The notes under the pieces: generated by a model | Database searches by the model: none | Seen by the model: the letters and a program-made list of their open reading frames with translations, nothing else | Told to the model about the DNA's origin: nothing | DNA from: Streptomyces cellulosae | Lineage (GTDB): Bacteria; Actinomycetota; Actinomycetes; Streptomycetales; Streptomycetaceae | Direction: 5' to 3' | Length of the DNA: 64,000 nt | Assembly (NCBI RefSeq): GCF_000721105.1 | Contig: NZ_JOEV01000011.1 | Coordinates: 159,124 to 223,123, forward strand | Position numbers and translations under genes: made by a program | Part shown: positions 24,535-33,980 of the stretch, piece after piece | How the letters are laid out: every line of letters starts with the position of its first letter | Numbering within the stretch: the stretch's first letter is position 1

Positions 24535-25404
24535 TCAACGGTCGTACCCCTGGGCGTAGTCCTTCGCCACGTCCTCGATCAGCTGACGCGACTGGTCGAC
24601 GTTCAGCGCCTGGGCCCGCAGGTGTTCGTACATCACCGTGTACTTCTGCACGTCGTGCGCCTTCTCCAGGTACAGGTCGCTGGTGACGCCCTCGATGTAC
24701 ACCACGCTCGAGTCGGCCGCGTCGGAGAACTCCAGGATCGAGTACTGACCGTTGATGCCGGGATGCGCGCCCACGTCGAACGGCAGCACCTGCACGGTGA
24801 TGTGGGGCCGCTGGGACATCTCCGCCAGGTACTCCAGCTGTTCACGCATCACCTGCCGGCTGCCCACGACCCGGCGCAGCGCGGCCTCGTCCAGAACCAC
24901 CCACAGCCTGAGCGGCTCCCCTTCGACGGCGATACGATCCTGCCGTCGCAGCCGGACCTGCGCGCGCTTGTCGATCTCGGAGTCCGAGGTCTCCGGCGAA
25001 CCGCCCCTGATGATGGCCTCGGCATAGGCCCGGGTCTGCAACAGCCCGGTGATGATCTGGGGTTCGTAGACCCGCAGCGACTCGGCGTCGGTCTCCAGGC
25101 CGATGTACACGCTGTACGGGATGTCCCCGAACGCGTGCCACCAGCCCTGTTGCCGGGAGTCCTTGGCCATCTGCATCAGCGACTCGACGATGCGCTGGTC
25201 CTCGACCTCGTAGACCCCGCACAGGTCGCGGACGTCGCGCTGGCTGATACTGCGCCGCCCGTTCTCCAGACGGCTGATCTTCGACTGCGAGACCAGCAGT
25301 CGCTCGGCGACTTCCTCGGCCGTCATACCCCTGAGCTCACGGAGTCGGCGCAGCTCCTGGCCCAGCCGGCGCCGCCTGACGGTGGGATTGACATTGGACG
25401 CCAC
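24535..25404 (-). CDS. XRE family regulator with DUF5753 domain
   Basis: Starting at GTG 25404 (GGAGGTG 9 bases upstream), the protein has 289 residues. The helix-turn-helix is LRELRGMTAEEVAERLLVSQ followed by SKISRLENGRRSI at about 24-60. The DUF5753 ligand-like domain fills 95-275, with YIGLETDAESLRVYEPQIIT, GLLQTRAYAEAIIRG and VQVLPFDVGAHPGINGQYSI. Together with DUF397 it forms the two-gene unit whose paralogues (whiJ, bldB-linked type) affect development; this specific role is unproven. Confidence 0.9.
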   Translation of the reverse strand: MASNVNPTVRRRRLGQELRRLRELRGMTAEEVAERLLVSQSKISRLENGRRSISQRDVRDLCGVYEVEDQRIVESLMQMAKDSRQQGWWHAFGDIPYSVYIGLETDAESLRVYEPQIITGLLQTRAYAEAIIRGGSPETSDSEIDKRAQVRLRRQDRIAVEGEPLRLWVVLDEAALRRVVGSRQVMREQLEYLAEMSQRPHITVQVLPFDVGAHPGINGQYSILEFSDAADSSVVYIEGVTSDLYLEKAHDVQKYTVMYEHLRAQALNVDQSRQLIEDVAKDYAQGYDR

Positions 25405-25865
25405 GGGACGTGCACCTCCGGCTGCGTGCCTCGTACTTGCCACTTTGTGTATCTGCTGTTGAGCAGACTGCCACCAAGGGGCTTCCTACCGCTGGGAAAC
25501 GGTGGATATGCGCTGCGTGCACGGGGGATGACGGTTTTTCGCCTACGTCGCCAGGTGTCACTCCGGATCACTCCACGCCGGCGAGCGTCGCCACGCGTCG
25601 TCACCCTTCCTCGCACCTGTCACGCGTCGCGAACGGTCGTCACGCCTCCGGGCATGCGGCCGCGCGGGGCGGCGGGACCGTTCTTCGTCCGGTGGCCCGG
25701 ACGTACGGTCCCGTCACCCCGCGCGGACCAGCGGCTCCCGGACCGGGTCTTGGGGACTGCGGTGCGGCGGCTCGGTACAGCGTGGTGCGTGTGGGTGGTG
25801 CCCTGTCGTGCGTCGTGCGTGCTGCGTCGTCGTGCTCGTCGTGCGTGGTGCCGTGGGACCGCGGC
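25405..25865. other. Intergenic region, XRE promoter side
   Basis: The first 100 bases must carry the XRE promoter. The rest, including a low-complexity TCGTGCG-rich run at about 25780-25860, has no frame with a start site or known domain. Confidence 0.4.
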
Positions 25866-26624
25866 TCAGTGGGCCACGGCGCGCGCCATGGAACCGCGGC
25901 GCGGTTGCATCGGAACGCCGCGGGCGGGTTCCGGTGCGGGCCTGGCTCCGGGAGCGGCCTGACGGCCGGCCGCCGGTGCCGGGCTGCGGCGTGGCTGTGC
26001 CCCCACGCCGTTCTGGACGTCCATCACGGCGTGCGCGACGAGACCGCCCATGGGGTCGTGCCTGATCAGATCCCTGAGCCGGGAGCGGGAGGACCGCCCC
26101 TCGTTCCCGGGGTACAGATGCTTGCCGAGGCCGACCGCGTGCGCCAGTGCGGCGAGCGCCGCGGTCCGCGGGTCCGGCGGTACGCCGGTACGGATCGCGG
26201 AGTCCAGTCGGGTTCGGATCTCCCGGCTGATCTCGGTCTGACTCGCCTGATAGCGAGTCGTCGGCAACACCCCGCACATCTGGCCCGCCACGGCATGCAC
26301 CATGCCGCACCGCTCGAGATGCGAGAGGTAGGTCTGGCGGAGCCCGAGACGCGGCCCGCCAATCCAGTTGACCGCCCGTACGGGAGCGCCACGCCTTCGC
26401 AGCAACTCCAACGCGCAGTCCAGTGTCGGATCTCCTGTCGGCCGTGGGGACACCACGGCGATACGATCCCCGTCTGGGGCTATCCGTCCGGCCAGCGCCA
26501 GCTCCACTAGCTGCGCTCCGGCCAGACCAAGGTCGAGCGACTGCGGCTGTGCGGTGGTACCCGTGGTCGGGTCCAACGCCAGCAGAAGAAGCTCCTCCGG
26601 AATACTTCTGCGGCTCCTGCCCAT
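25866..26624 (-). CDS. GPP34/GOLPH3-family phosphoprotein
   Basis: The 252-residue protein matches the GPP34 (GOLPH3/Vps74-like) family: SIPEELLLLALDPTTGT at the N-terminus, LDLGLAGAQLVELALAGRI, then LDCALELLRRRGAPV. In eukaryotes this fold binds phosphatidylinositol 4-phosphate at the Golgi. Streptomycetes have several copies of unknown role. The last 50 residues are a Pro/Arg-rich disordered tail. GGGGAGG precedes the ATG at 26624. It is divergent from the carboxypeptidase, with an inverted repeat between. Confidence 0.85.
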   Translation of the reverse strand: MGRSRRSIPEELLLLALDPTTGTTAQPQSLDLGLAGAQLVELALAGRIAPDGDRIAVVSPRPTGDPTLDCALELLRRRGAPVRAVNWIGGPRLGLRQTYLSHLERCGMVHAVAGQMCGVLPTTRYQASQTEISREIRTRLDSAIRTGVPPDPRTAALAALAHAVGLGKHLYPGNEGRSSRSRLRDLIRHDPMGGLVAHAVMDVQNGVGAQPRRSPAPAAGRQAAPGARPAPEPARGVPMQPRRGSMARAVAH

Positions 26625-26704
26625 CCATGCCTCCCCGCGTGGATGAATGACAGGGTGACCCCTCTCACATTGGTCTGTCGAGGGTGCGTGACCTGTTTGT
26701 AAGG

Positions 26705-26739
26705 GAACCGGTAGGTATGTCGTTCTCGTCTACCGGTTC
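26705..26739. promoter_or_regulatory. Inverted repeat GAACCGGTAG-N15-CTACCGGTTC
   Basis: Perfect 10-bp arms (26705-26714, 26730-26739) lie in the divergent gap between the GPP34 gene and the carboxypeptidase. They could be a two-site operator or an mRNA leader hairpin of the carboxypeptidase. Confidence 0.5.
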
Positions 26740-26861
26740 AGGCAAGCCCGCACACAGGACACTGGTACATGGTTCGGACATCGCTTCCCAGCGGTGTCCC
26801 GGGCGGCTTTTCACGGTTCGGTAGCCGCGCGGAGGTCGTGTGGCACATGGAGGAGGCATCG

Positions 26862-29784
26862 GTGGCGGGCGAGTCCCCCGACAGGTCGAAGCAGCACGAG
26901 TCGTCGGCAGAAGCGACGTCGGGGAGCGCGGGTCCGGTTCCCGAGGCCAGGCACGAGACGAGCGCGCCCCGCGACCCCCGGCTGGCGGTGGCCCGCGAGT
27001 CGTCGCCGAGGTCGGCGTCGAGTTCGCGGGGAGGCGTCGATACGGCGACGAGGGTGCTGTCGGTGCGCGAACTCGCGGAGGCGACGGAGCACTCCGTGGA
27101 GGCCGGAGCTGCCACGGACACCGAGGTGGATCCGGACGCGGACGCGGATTCCGCCGAGGGCGGCTCGGGCGCGGCTGACGCCTCCGGCGACGGCTCGGAC
27201 GCTTCCGACGCGCGGGGCGCGGACGAGGACGGGGACCGGGACCGTGACGGTGCCGACGTGGAGACGGCTGACGCCTCCGATGCCGCCGCTTCTGGGGCTT
27301 CCGAGGGCCGCGACGATGCCGATGCGGGCGGGGACGACCGGCTGCGGGACGCTGTGGCCGCGTGGGTGAAGTCGGCGGACGAGAAGCCGACGGCTGCCAC
27401 CGAAGACACCGACGAGGCGGCCACGGGGGCCGTTGAGGGCGAGCAGGAGGCTGCTGGAGCCGCTGAGGGCGCCGGGGAGGTCCAGGCGGGCTCCGAGGAG
27501 TCCCAGGGCGCGCAGGACGCCGTAGCGCCCGTGGAGGACGGTGCGGAGCCCGAGGCCGAGGACTCCGGGGACGCCGCCGCGGCAACGGACGCCGACGCGG
27601 ACGCGGGTGAGTCTCCGGCCGAGGGTGCCAGGACGGTCGCACCGGCGGCTGCGGCCGCGGAGTCGGCGAAGGCCGACGGCGAGGCCGCCGCGGACTCCGA
27701 GTCGACGACCAGTGCGGCTGCGGAGGCCGCCGCCACGCCGGATGAGGCAGAAGCCTCGGCCGACACCGACACCGACACCGACGCCAACACCGACACCGAC
27801 GCCGACGCCGAGGACGACAGCGACTCCGCAGCCGAGGACGACACCGACGCCGGGACTGAGGCGGCAGGCGACACCGAGGCTGAGGCCGAGGCCGAAACCG
27901 ACTCTCCTGACGCCGACGCCGACGCCGACGCCGACAGCGGCACCGACACCGCAGCCGAGGACGACAGCGACACCGCCCCCGAGGACGAGCCCGGCGATCG
28001 GGTACGCAAGGACTCCGCCTCCGTCGGCACGGAGGACGCGGACGCAAAGATCGCTGACGCAAAGACAACCGAAGCCGACGCCGACACCGATGCCGATGCC
28101 GAAGGCGAAGGCGAAGGCGAAGGCGAAGGCGAAGGCGAAGGCGAAGGCGAAGGCGAAGGCGAAGGCGAAGGCGAAGGCGAAGGCGAAGGCCGCCGTCTTC
28201 AAGGCGCCCCGGCCCTCCGCGCCTGCCGTGGATCAGCCGACGACCATGCTGAAGTTCGGTGGGGCGGGTACGGCCGAGAAGGGCCAGGAGGCCGACAAGG
28301 GCCGTGAGCCCGAGCCGCGGCCCGTGCCCGATGCCGAGCGGACCAGTAAGTTCGTCGCGTTGAAGCCGTTGGACGATCCCGCGACGCGCAAGCCGAAGGC
28401 GGCCGACGCCACCACCGCGCTGCCGCGGGTGCAGCGGACCCCTGACGTCACCTCGTCCGTGCCGCAGGTAGGGCCGGAGCGGACGACCCAGCAGCCGTTG
28501 CCGCCGAAGCCGCCGCTGGATCTGCTGGCGGAGCTGACGAACACGCCGCCGCCCCCGGACACGCCGGTCCGTACGGCGATCCGCCGGGTCAAGATCTGGA
28601 CCCCGCTGGTGCTGCTGCTGGCGGTCGTGTTCGCGGTCGCGCAGGCCGCACGCCCGCTGCCGACCCCCGAGCTCCAGCTCACCGCCGAGGACAGCTACAC
28701 CTTCCAGGGCACCAAGGGCGACCTGCCCTGGCCGGCCGACGGGCAGGCCGCTCTGGACGTGCAGGGCATCGGCAGCTTCGGCGCGTCCGGTGAGCAGCGG
28801 CCCGTGCCGATCGCCAGTGTCGCCAAGGTCATGACCGCGTACCTCGTCCTGCGTGACCATCCGCTGAAGAGCGGTGCCGCCGGGCCGAAGATCCCCATCG
28901 ACCAGGCCGCGCAGGACCAGGCGAAGGCCGGCCAGGAGTCGACCGTCGACGTGACCAAGGGCGACTCGCTCTCCCAGCGGGAGGCCCTGCAGAGCATCCT
29001 GATCGCGTCCGCGAACAACATTGCGCGCCTGCTCGCCCGCTGGGACGCCGGTTCCGAGAAGGCGTTCGTGAGCAAGATGAACGCCGCCGCCAAGGACCTC
29101 GGCATGACCAACACGACGTACACCGACCCGTCGGGCCTGAATAACACCACCGTCTCCACCGCCGTGGACCAGGTGAAGCTGGCCAAGGCCGCGATGACGG
29201 AGCCCGCCTTCCGCGAGGTCGCGGCGATGATGTCGTACGACGACTACAAGGGTGTCAACCACTCCAACTGGAACCAGCTGGTCGGCAAGAACGACGTCGT
29301 CGGCATCAAGACCGGCACCACCACCTCCGCCCTCGGGAACCTCGTGTTCGCGGCGAAGAAGGAGGTCGGCGGGGAGACCCGGACCATCGTCGGCGCGGTG
29401 GTGCGGCAGCCCGCGGGTGGTCCGGAGAACACCATCCTCAGCGCCGCGCTGGACGCCGGCGACAAGCTCATCCGGGCCGCGCAGGGCGAGCTGAAGTCCG
29501 CGACGATCCTGAAGAAGGGTGATGTCGTCGGGTACGCCGACGACGGGCTCGGCGGCCGGACCCCGGTCGTCGCCACGAAGGACGTCACGGCCGTCGGCTG
29601 GGCCGGCCTGACCGTGAAGCTGACCTTCGCCGCCGACGACCTTCCGCACACGGCGAAGGCCGGCACCCAGGTGGGCTCGCTCACCGTCGGTGACGGGTCC
29701 GGCAGCGCGGTCAAGGTCCCGGTCGCCCTCCAGCAGGACCTCGTGGAGCCGGGCTTCACGGACAAGTTGACGCGCCTCGGCTGA
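26862..29784 (+). CDS. dacA: D-alanyl-D-alanine carboxypeptidase with long acidic N-tail; frame change at a repeat tract
   Basis: GTG at 26862 follows GGAGGAGG and opens VAGESPDRSKQHESS. A 400-residue Asp/Glu/Ala-rich disordered tail runs to about 28100. From there the sensible frame is one base later: Ala-Lys repeats, then PVRTAIRRVKIWTPLVLLLA (a membrane helix), then a PBP5-like domain with SVAK, SANN and IKTGTTTSALGN (Ser-x-x-Lys, Ser-x-Asn, Lys-Thr-Gly). If the frames are joined the enzyme is about 970 residues, anchored with a cytosolic acidic tail, and trims peptidoglycan pentapeptides outside. As read, the first frame stops at 28307. One base too many at or near 28100 would explain it, as error or true mutation. 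Confidence 0.8.
28101..28190. repeat. Hexanucleotide tandem repeat (GAAGGC)15
   Basis: Fifteen exact copies with no variation lie inside the carboxypeptidase gene. In the first frame they code Glu-Gly repeats, in the frame of the catalytic domain Lys-Ala repeats. Unit length is a multiple of three, so copy change alone cannot switch the frame. Confidence 0.95.
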
Positions 29785-29807
29785 AACGGGTGAAGAAAGC
29801 CCGCCTC

Positions 29808-29853
29808 GCACCCCGTCGACCGGAACCCGTCCCGGTTCCCGTCGGCGGGGTGC
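29808..29853 (+). terminator. Terminator after the carboxypeptidase
   Basis: GCACCCCG (29808-29815) pairs with CGGGGTGC (29846-29853), and an inner CCGGAAC/GTTCC-type stem extends it. It starts 24 bases after the stop. Confidence 0.6.
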
Positions 29854-29992
29854 GTGCTAGCGTCACGAAACGGGCCAGTAGCCGCTGACGGGACGCGGTC
29901 ACAGAACCCGGGAAGACGCACGCGGCCGGCACCACACGGGGAACGGGACACGGCCGGGAACAGAAGACGGGACCCACGGGGAGTGCCTTCAG

Positions 29993-32056
29993 GTGGCCAC
30001 AGCGGAGCCGACACGCGCCGACGACACCGAACCGGGCCCGGGAGCCGGCCCGCGAATACGGATGCCCGAGGCCCCGAGCGACAACGGCGGTACCGGTACG
30101 GACAGTGCCGACAGTGCCGACAGGCCCGGTACCGATGGTGCCGACACCGGTAGTGCCGGTATCGACAGGCCCGGTACCGGGAGCGCCGGTACCACCCGTG
30201 CCGACACGGGTAGTGCCGACACGGGTAGTGCCGATGCCGGAAGTGCCGATGCCGGTGGTTCCGGCACCGGCGATGCCGAGGGCGCCCCGGCCGCCGCGTC
30301 GGGGTTCGTCGTCGGTCGGGTCGCCGGCCTCGCCGCCGCGTTCGACGGCCTCCGCGCGTGGGGGCGGAGCCATCCGGTCCTCTTCCTCACCGCCCTCTCC
30401 GGCGCGCTGCACATCGTCTGGTTCTTCACCTTCGCGAACAGCGGCGGCGATCTCGCCGCGCAGGACGCCTGGGCTGAGTTCGTCGGGCGGCACCCGGACT
30501 CGGCGTACAACCTCGCCTGGTACGGCGGCATGCACCCGGTGTCGTACAGCGTGGTGTCGCCGTATCTGATGTCGGTGCTCGGCGTCCGTACGACGATGAT
30601 GATCGCGGGGACGGTCTCGGCGACCCTGCTGATGCTGATTCTCGTGCGCAGCAAGCCGGTCAGGCATCCGCTGTGGCCGGCTCTGGCGGGCGTGTTCGCC
30701 TTCCTGTGCAACGCGATCTCCGGGCGGGTGACCTTCGGGCTGGGCACGATGTTCGCGCTGGGCGCGGTCGCCGCCGTGTTCTGCTGGCCGTACCACCTGC
30801 GTTACAAGCGCTGGGCCAAGGCGTGGTGCGCGGCGCCGCTGGCCGCGCTGGCCACCATGTCCTCTCCGGTCGCGGGCCTGTTCGTGGGGCTGGTGGCGGT
30901 CGCGCTGTTCCTGCAGAAGCGGCGGCCGGGCGCCTGGGCGCTGGGCCTCGCGCCGGCGGCCGTCGTGGCGGTGTCGGCCTGGCTGTTCCCGTTCTCCGGC
31001 ACCCAGCCGATGTCGTTCTTCACGGCACTGCTGCCGCTGGCGTACGCGGCCGCCATCTACGCCCTGGTGCCGCGCGAGTGGACGACCGTGCGGATCACGT
31101 CAGCCGTGTACGGGCTGTCGGTGCTGCTGGTGTGGCTGATCAGCTCCCAGATCGGCTCGAACATCACCCGGCTGCCGATGCTGTTCGCGGGGGTCGCGCT
31201 GTTGGCGGCGCTGCCGTTCACGGTGCCGCGCTCGCGCAGGTGGTACGCGATCGTCGTGGCCTTCGCCGGGTTCGTCGTATGGATCGGGGTCAAGTCGGTC
31301 ATCGACATCATCCACACGACCCCGGCGGCGTCCTGGGCGCGTGAGCTCGCGCCGCTGGTCAACGAGCTCCAGGAGGTCGGCGCGGAGAAGGGCCGGGTCG
31401 AGGTCGTGCCCGCCCGCTCGCACCGCGAGGCCTCCGCGCTCGCCCCGTACGTGAACCTGGCCCGCGGCTGGAACCGGCAGGCCGACATGGAGCGCAACCC
31501 CCTCTTCTACGACGACACCCTCAACTCCGCGAACTACCACGACTGGCTGCAGCGCTGGGCCGTGCACTTCGTGGTGCTGCCGAAGGACGAGCCGGACGGT
31601 GACGGCGGCGAGCGGGAGCGGGAGCTCGTGCAGCGGGGGATGCCGTATCTGAAGCAGATCTGGGGCGACGCGAACTGGCAGCTGTTCCGGGTGACCGACC
31701 CGGCGCCGCTCGCCGAGCCGAACGCGGTCGTGGACCGGGCGGCGCAGGGCGAGCTGACCATGCACGTGAAGAAGGCGGGCCGGATCCGCATCAAGATCCC
31801 GTACTCGCCGTGGCTGAGTATCGTCGACGCGGAGGGCAACAAGCTGCCGCCGCCGCAGGAGACGCAGGCGTCGAAGAACCGCGGCGACGAGTCCGTGAAG
31901 ACGTACGACAACGTCAACGGGTGTCTGCTGGAGACGGAGGAGGACGCGGAGGGCGACCGGTGGACGATGCTGGTCGCGCCGAAGGTGGGGACGTACCGGC
32001 TGGCGGCGCCGTACACCCTTCCGCGGGGCACTCCCTGTCCCGACGAGCTGAAATGA
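29993..32056 (+). CDS. Large multi-pass membrane protein, unknown function (possible GT-C-like)
   Basis: The protein has 687 residues from GTG 29993 (GGGGAG upstream). Residues 1-105 are a disordered tail with GSAD/TGSAG repeats. About 10-11 helices follow up to about 440 (for example PVLFLTALSGALHIVWFFTF and TTMMIAGTVSATLLMLILV), then a soluble extracytoplasmic domain to the end. The first loop contains AWAEFVGRHPDSAYNLAWYG and GGMHPVSYSVVSP, a layout like GT-C glycosyltransferases, but no DD/DE pair is certain. The family is unnamed to me. It stands between the carboxypeptidase and the EthD-like gene. Confidence 0.75.
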   Translation: MATAEPTRADDTEPGPGAGPRIRMPEAPSDNGGTGTDSADSADRPGTDGADTGSAGIDRPGTGSAGTTRADTGSADTGSADAGSADAGGSGTGDAEGAPAAASGFVVGRVAGLAAAFDGLRAWGRSHPVLFLTALSGALHIVWFFTFANSGGDLAAQDAWAEFVGRHPDSAYNLAWYGGMHPVSYSVVSPYLMSVLGVRTTMMIAGTVSATLLMLILVRSKPVRHPLWPALAGVFAFLCNAISGRVTFGLGTMFALGAVAAVFCWPYHLRYKRWAKAWCAAPLAALATMSSPVAGLFVGLVAVALFLQKRRPGAWALGLAPAAVVAVSAWLFPFSGTQPMSFFTALLPLAYAAAIYALVPREWTTVRITSAVYGLSVLLVWLISSQIGSNITRLPMLFAGVALLAALPFTVPRSRRWYAIVVAFAGFVVWIGVKSVIDIIHTTPAASWARELAPLVNELQEVGAEKGRVEVVPARSHREASALAPYVNLARGWNRQADMERNPLFYDDTLNSANYHDWLQRWAVHFVVLPKDEPDGDGGERERELVQRGMPYLKQIWGDANWQLFRVTDPAPLAEPNAVVDRAAQGELTMHVKKAGRIRIKIPYSPWLSIVDAEGNKLPPPQETQASKNRGDESVKTYDNVNGCLLETEEDAEGDRWTMLVAPKVGTYRLAAPYTLPRGTPCPDELK
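30092..30262. repeat. Imperfect tandem repeats in the N-tail
   Basis: Repeated GGTAGTGCCGACACG/GATGCCGGAAGTGCC units encode the GSADTGSADAGS tail. They are in frame and low in complexity. Confidence 0.6.
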
Positions 32057-32089
32057 CCGTCCCGGGCGGGCAGGGAGTGCCCTCGGAGG

Positions 32090-32929
32090 TCACCGCAGCT
32101 GGCCCACGTACCGGTCCGTCCCCGGAACCGTGGGGATGAACGGCGCCAGGAGCTCCAGCCGCCCCAGCCCCGACTCCCCCACCGTCTCCTCCAAGCCGCC
32201 GAAGTGGTCCTCCCAGCACTCCCGTGGGTCCGTCTCCAGGAACCACAGCAGGGTCACGCGCGTGTCGACGCCCTCGACCTGTTTGACGTACGTCATGCGG
32301 TCGCCGGGGAGCGGGGTGGGGCGGAAGACGGTCACCAGCGCCGTCGGGGAGCCCGCCAGCTGTTTCGGGAGGTGGCGGGAGACCAGCCACTCCAGCAACC
32401 GGGCGCGCTGCTCGGCCGATTCCGTGTCGACGACCTGGAGGACGAGCCCGCGGTAGGGGTGGTCGAGGGCGTGGAAGTCCCTCGGCCCCGCGGCTCCGTC
32501 GCGGTAGACCGTCGCCTCGTGGTCCTGGAACGCGGTGAAGACGTGGGTGCGGTCGCGGTAGACGCGGCCGTCGCGGTTGAGGCGTTTGTTGATGGCGACG
32601 GTCCAGCGCATGTGGTCGTCGTAGCGGCCGTCGGTGACCCAGTAGGTGGAGAGGTAGCAGCCGGCGGTGACCGGTTCGGCGACGGCCGACTTCTCGGGGC
32701 GGCGCAGGAGTTGCAGGTCCCGGGTGGCGACCCAGCGGCGGCCCGCGTACATCCAGGGCATGGCCATCGCCCCGGCGTAGTAGTGGTCGTCCTCGTACCA
32801 GCGGTTGTACGCGTACTCGTGGCCCGGGTGCGGCTCGACCATGGTGATCAGAGCGTGGCCGGGGCGGACTCCGTACGGTCCTACGGCGGCCAGGTCGGCG
32901 TACGTCTCACTGCGGGTGTCCTCGCTCAT
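32090..32929 (-). CDS. EthD/dimeric alpha-beta-barrel-like protein, unknown function
   Basis: The 279-residue protein shows two ferredoxin-like halves. ALITMVEPHPGHEYAYNRWY (from about residue 25) with EDDHYYAGAMAMPWMYAGRRWVATRDL is an EthD-type strand-helix-strand. VLQVVDTESAEQRARLLEWL with ALVTVFRP near 165-205 looks like a second copy. Such dimeric alpha-beta barrels assist oxidation or hydrolysis of aromatic and lipid-like compounds. It is divergent from the SDR at 33010 across a 17-bp palindrome shared with the 56-64 kb cluster, which suggests the same pathway. Family assignment is tentative. Confidence 0.7.
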   Translation of the reverse strand: MSEDTRSETYADLAAVGPYGVRPGHALITMVEPHPGHEYAYNRWYEDDHYYAGAMAMPWMYAGRRWVATRDLQLLRRPEKSAVAEPVTAGCYLSTYWVTDGRYDDHMRWTVAINKRLNRDGRVYRDRTHVFTAFQDHEATVYRDGAAGPRDFHALDHPYRGLVLQVVDTESAEQRARLLEWLVSRHLPKQLAGSPTALVTVFRPTPLPGDRMTYVKQVEGVDTRVTLLWFLETDPRECWEDHFGGLEETVGESGLGRLELLAPFIPTVPGTDRYVGQLR

Positions 32930-32965
32930 GCCCTTCCCCTTCCGTCCTCCTCCACTGGCCCATAC

Positions 32966-32982
32966 TCTGACGCTCCGTCAGA
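32966..32982. promoter_or_regulatory. Shared operator, site 1 (TCTGACG-N3-CGTCAGA)
   Basis: A perfect 7-bp-arm palindrome with spacer CTC lies in the 80-bp divergent gap, 37 and 28 bases from the two starts, over the likely promoters. Identical arms occur at 60654-60670; close variants at 60714-60730 and 63728-63744. The size and symmetry suit a TetR-family repressor. Confidence 0.7.
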
Positions 32983-33009
32983 TAATGCGCCAGAGCCGGG
33001 AGGTCTCCG

Positions 33010-33798
33010 ATGTCACTGCTCGCGGGCAGGACCGTCGTCGTGTCAGGGGTCGGGGCCGGACTCGGTCACCAGGTCGCGGCGGCCGTCGTACGGGACGGGG
33101 GGAACGCGGTGCTGGGGGCGCGCACCGAGGCGAACCTCGCGAAGAGCGCGGCGGAGATCGATCCGGCCGGGGCGCACTCGGCGTACCGGGCGACGGACAT
33201 CACCGACGAGGGGCAGTGCGAGGCGCTGGCGGAGCTCGCGCGGGAGCGGTTCGGGCGGATCGACGCGGTGGTCCATGTGGCCGCCTGGGACAGCTACTTC
33301 GGCGGACTGGAGGACGCCGACTTCGCCACCTGGCAGTCGGTGATCGACGTGAACCTGCTGGGGACGCTGCGGATGACGCGGGCCTGCCTGCCGGCGCTGA
33401 AGGCGGCGGGCGGCGGGGCGGTGGTGTTCATCGGGACGCAGTCGGCGGTGGCGGCCCCTTCACAGGTGCGGCAGGCGGCGTACGCGGCGTCGAAGGGGGC
33501 GTTGACCAGCGCGATGTACTCGCTGGCACGGGAGTTGGGCCGGTACCGGATCCGGGTCAACACCGTGCTGCCGGGGTGGATGTGGGGGCCTCCGGTGCAG
33601 GCGTACGTGCAGTTCACCGCGCAGACGGAAGGGGTGCCGGAGAGCGAGGTGCTGGACCGGCTGGCCGGGCGGATGGCGTTGCCCGAACTGGCCTCGGACG
33701 CGGATGTGGCGGACGCGGCGGTGTTCCTGGCGTCGGACCGGGCGCGGGCGATCACCGGGCAGTCGCTGCTGGTCAACGCCGGGGAATTGATGCGCTGA
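33010..33798 (+). CDS. SDR family oxidoreductase
   Basis: The 262-residue protein has the classical SDR cofactor motif VSGVGAGLGHQVAAAV (TGxxxGxG form) near 11-26, a D-I-T segment at about 61, the NNAG-equivalent VHVAAWDS near 88, and the catalytic Ser (FIGTQSA) plus YAASK (Tyr, Lys) near 157-161. PGWMWGPPVQ follows. It reduces or oxidises a carbonyl or alcohol with NAD(P)(H). ATG follows GGGAGGTCTCCG. The shared operator at 32966 lies before it, so it likely belongs to the regulon of the 56-64 kb genes. Confidence 0.9.
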   Translation: MSLLAGRTVVVSGVGAGLGHQVAAAVVRDGGNAVLGARTEANLAKSAAEIDPAGAHSAYRATDITDEGQCEALAELARERFGRIDAVVHVAAWDSYFGGLEDADFATWQSVIDVNLLGTLRMTRACLPALKAAGGGAVVFIGTQSAVAAPSQVRQAAYAASKGALTSAMYSLARELGRYRIRVNTVLPGWMWGPPVQAYVQFTAQTEGVPESEVLDRLAGRMALPELASDADVADAAVFLASDRARAITGQSLLVNAGELMR

Positions 33799-33980
33799 CC
33801 TGACCCTTTTCAGCCATCCTCAGGGGATGATGTTCGGCCTCTTGGTTCATATAGGTGAACGCTGGACACCACACCGAACTATTTTACTACCTCTTGACCT
33901 TCCCCTTTCTTGCCGTGAGCATGCCCCCCAACCCAGAGTTCACATGCCTGACCCTGGCGGCGGACCCTGGAAGGAGGCCC

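Noticed and set aside
28101..28190. Phase-variation switch by slippage of GAAGGC
   Set aside because: Six-base units keep the frame, so copy loss or gain cannot turn the gene on or off.
26665..29811. A 1048-codon open frame on the minus strand opposite the carboxypeptidase, with long Arg/Leu runs
   Set aside because: It is a mirror of GC-biased codons and the repeat tract on the other strand, has no ribosome binding site or domain, and overlaps a gene with clear catalytic motifs.
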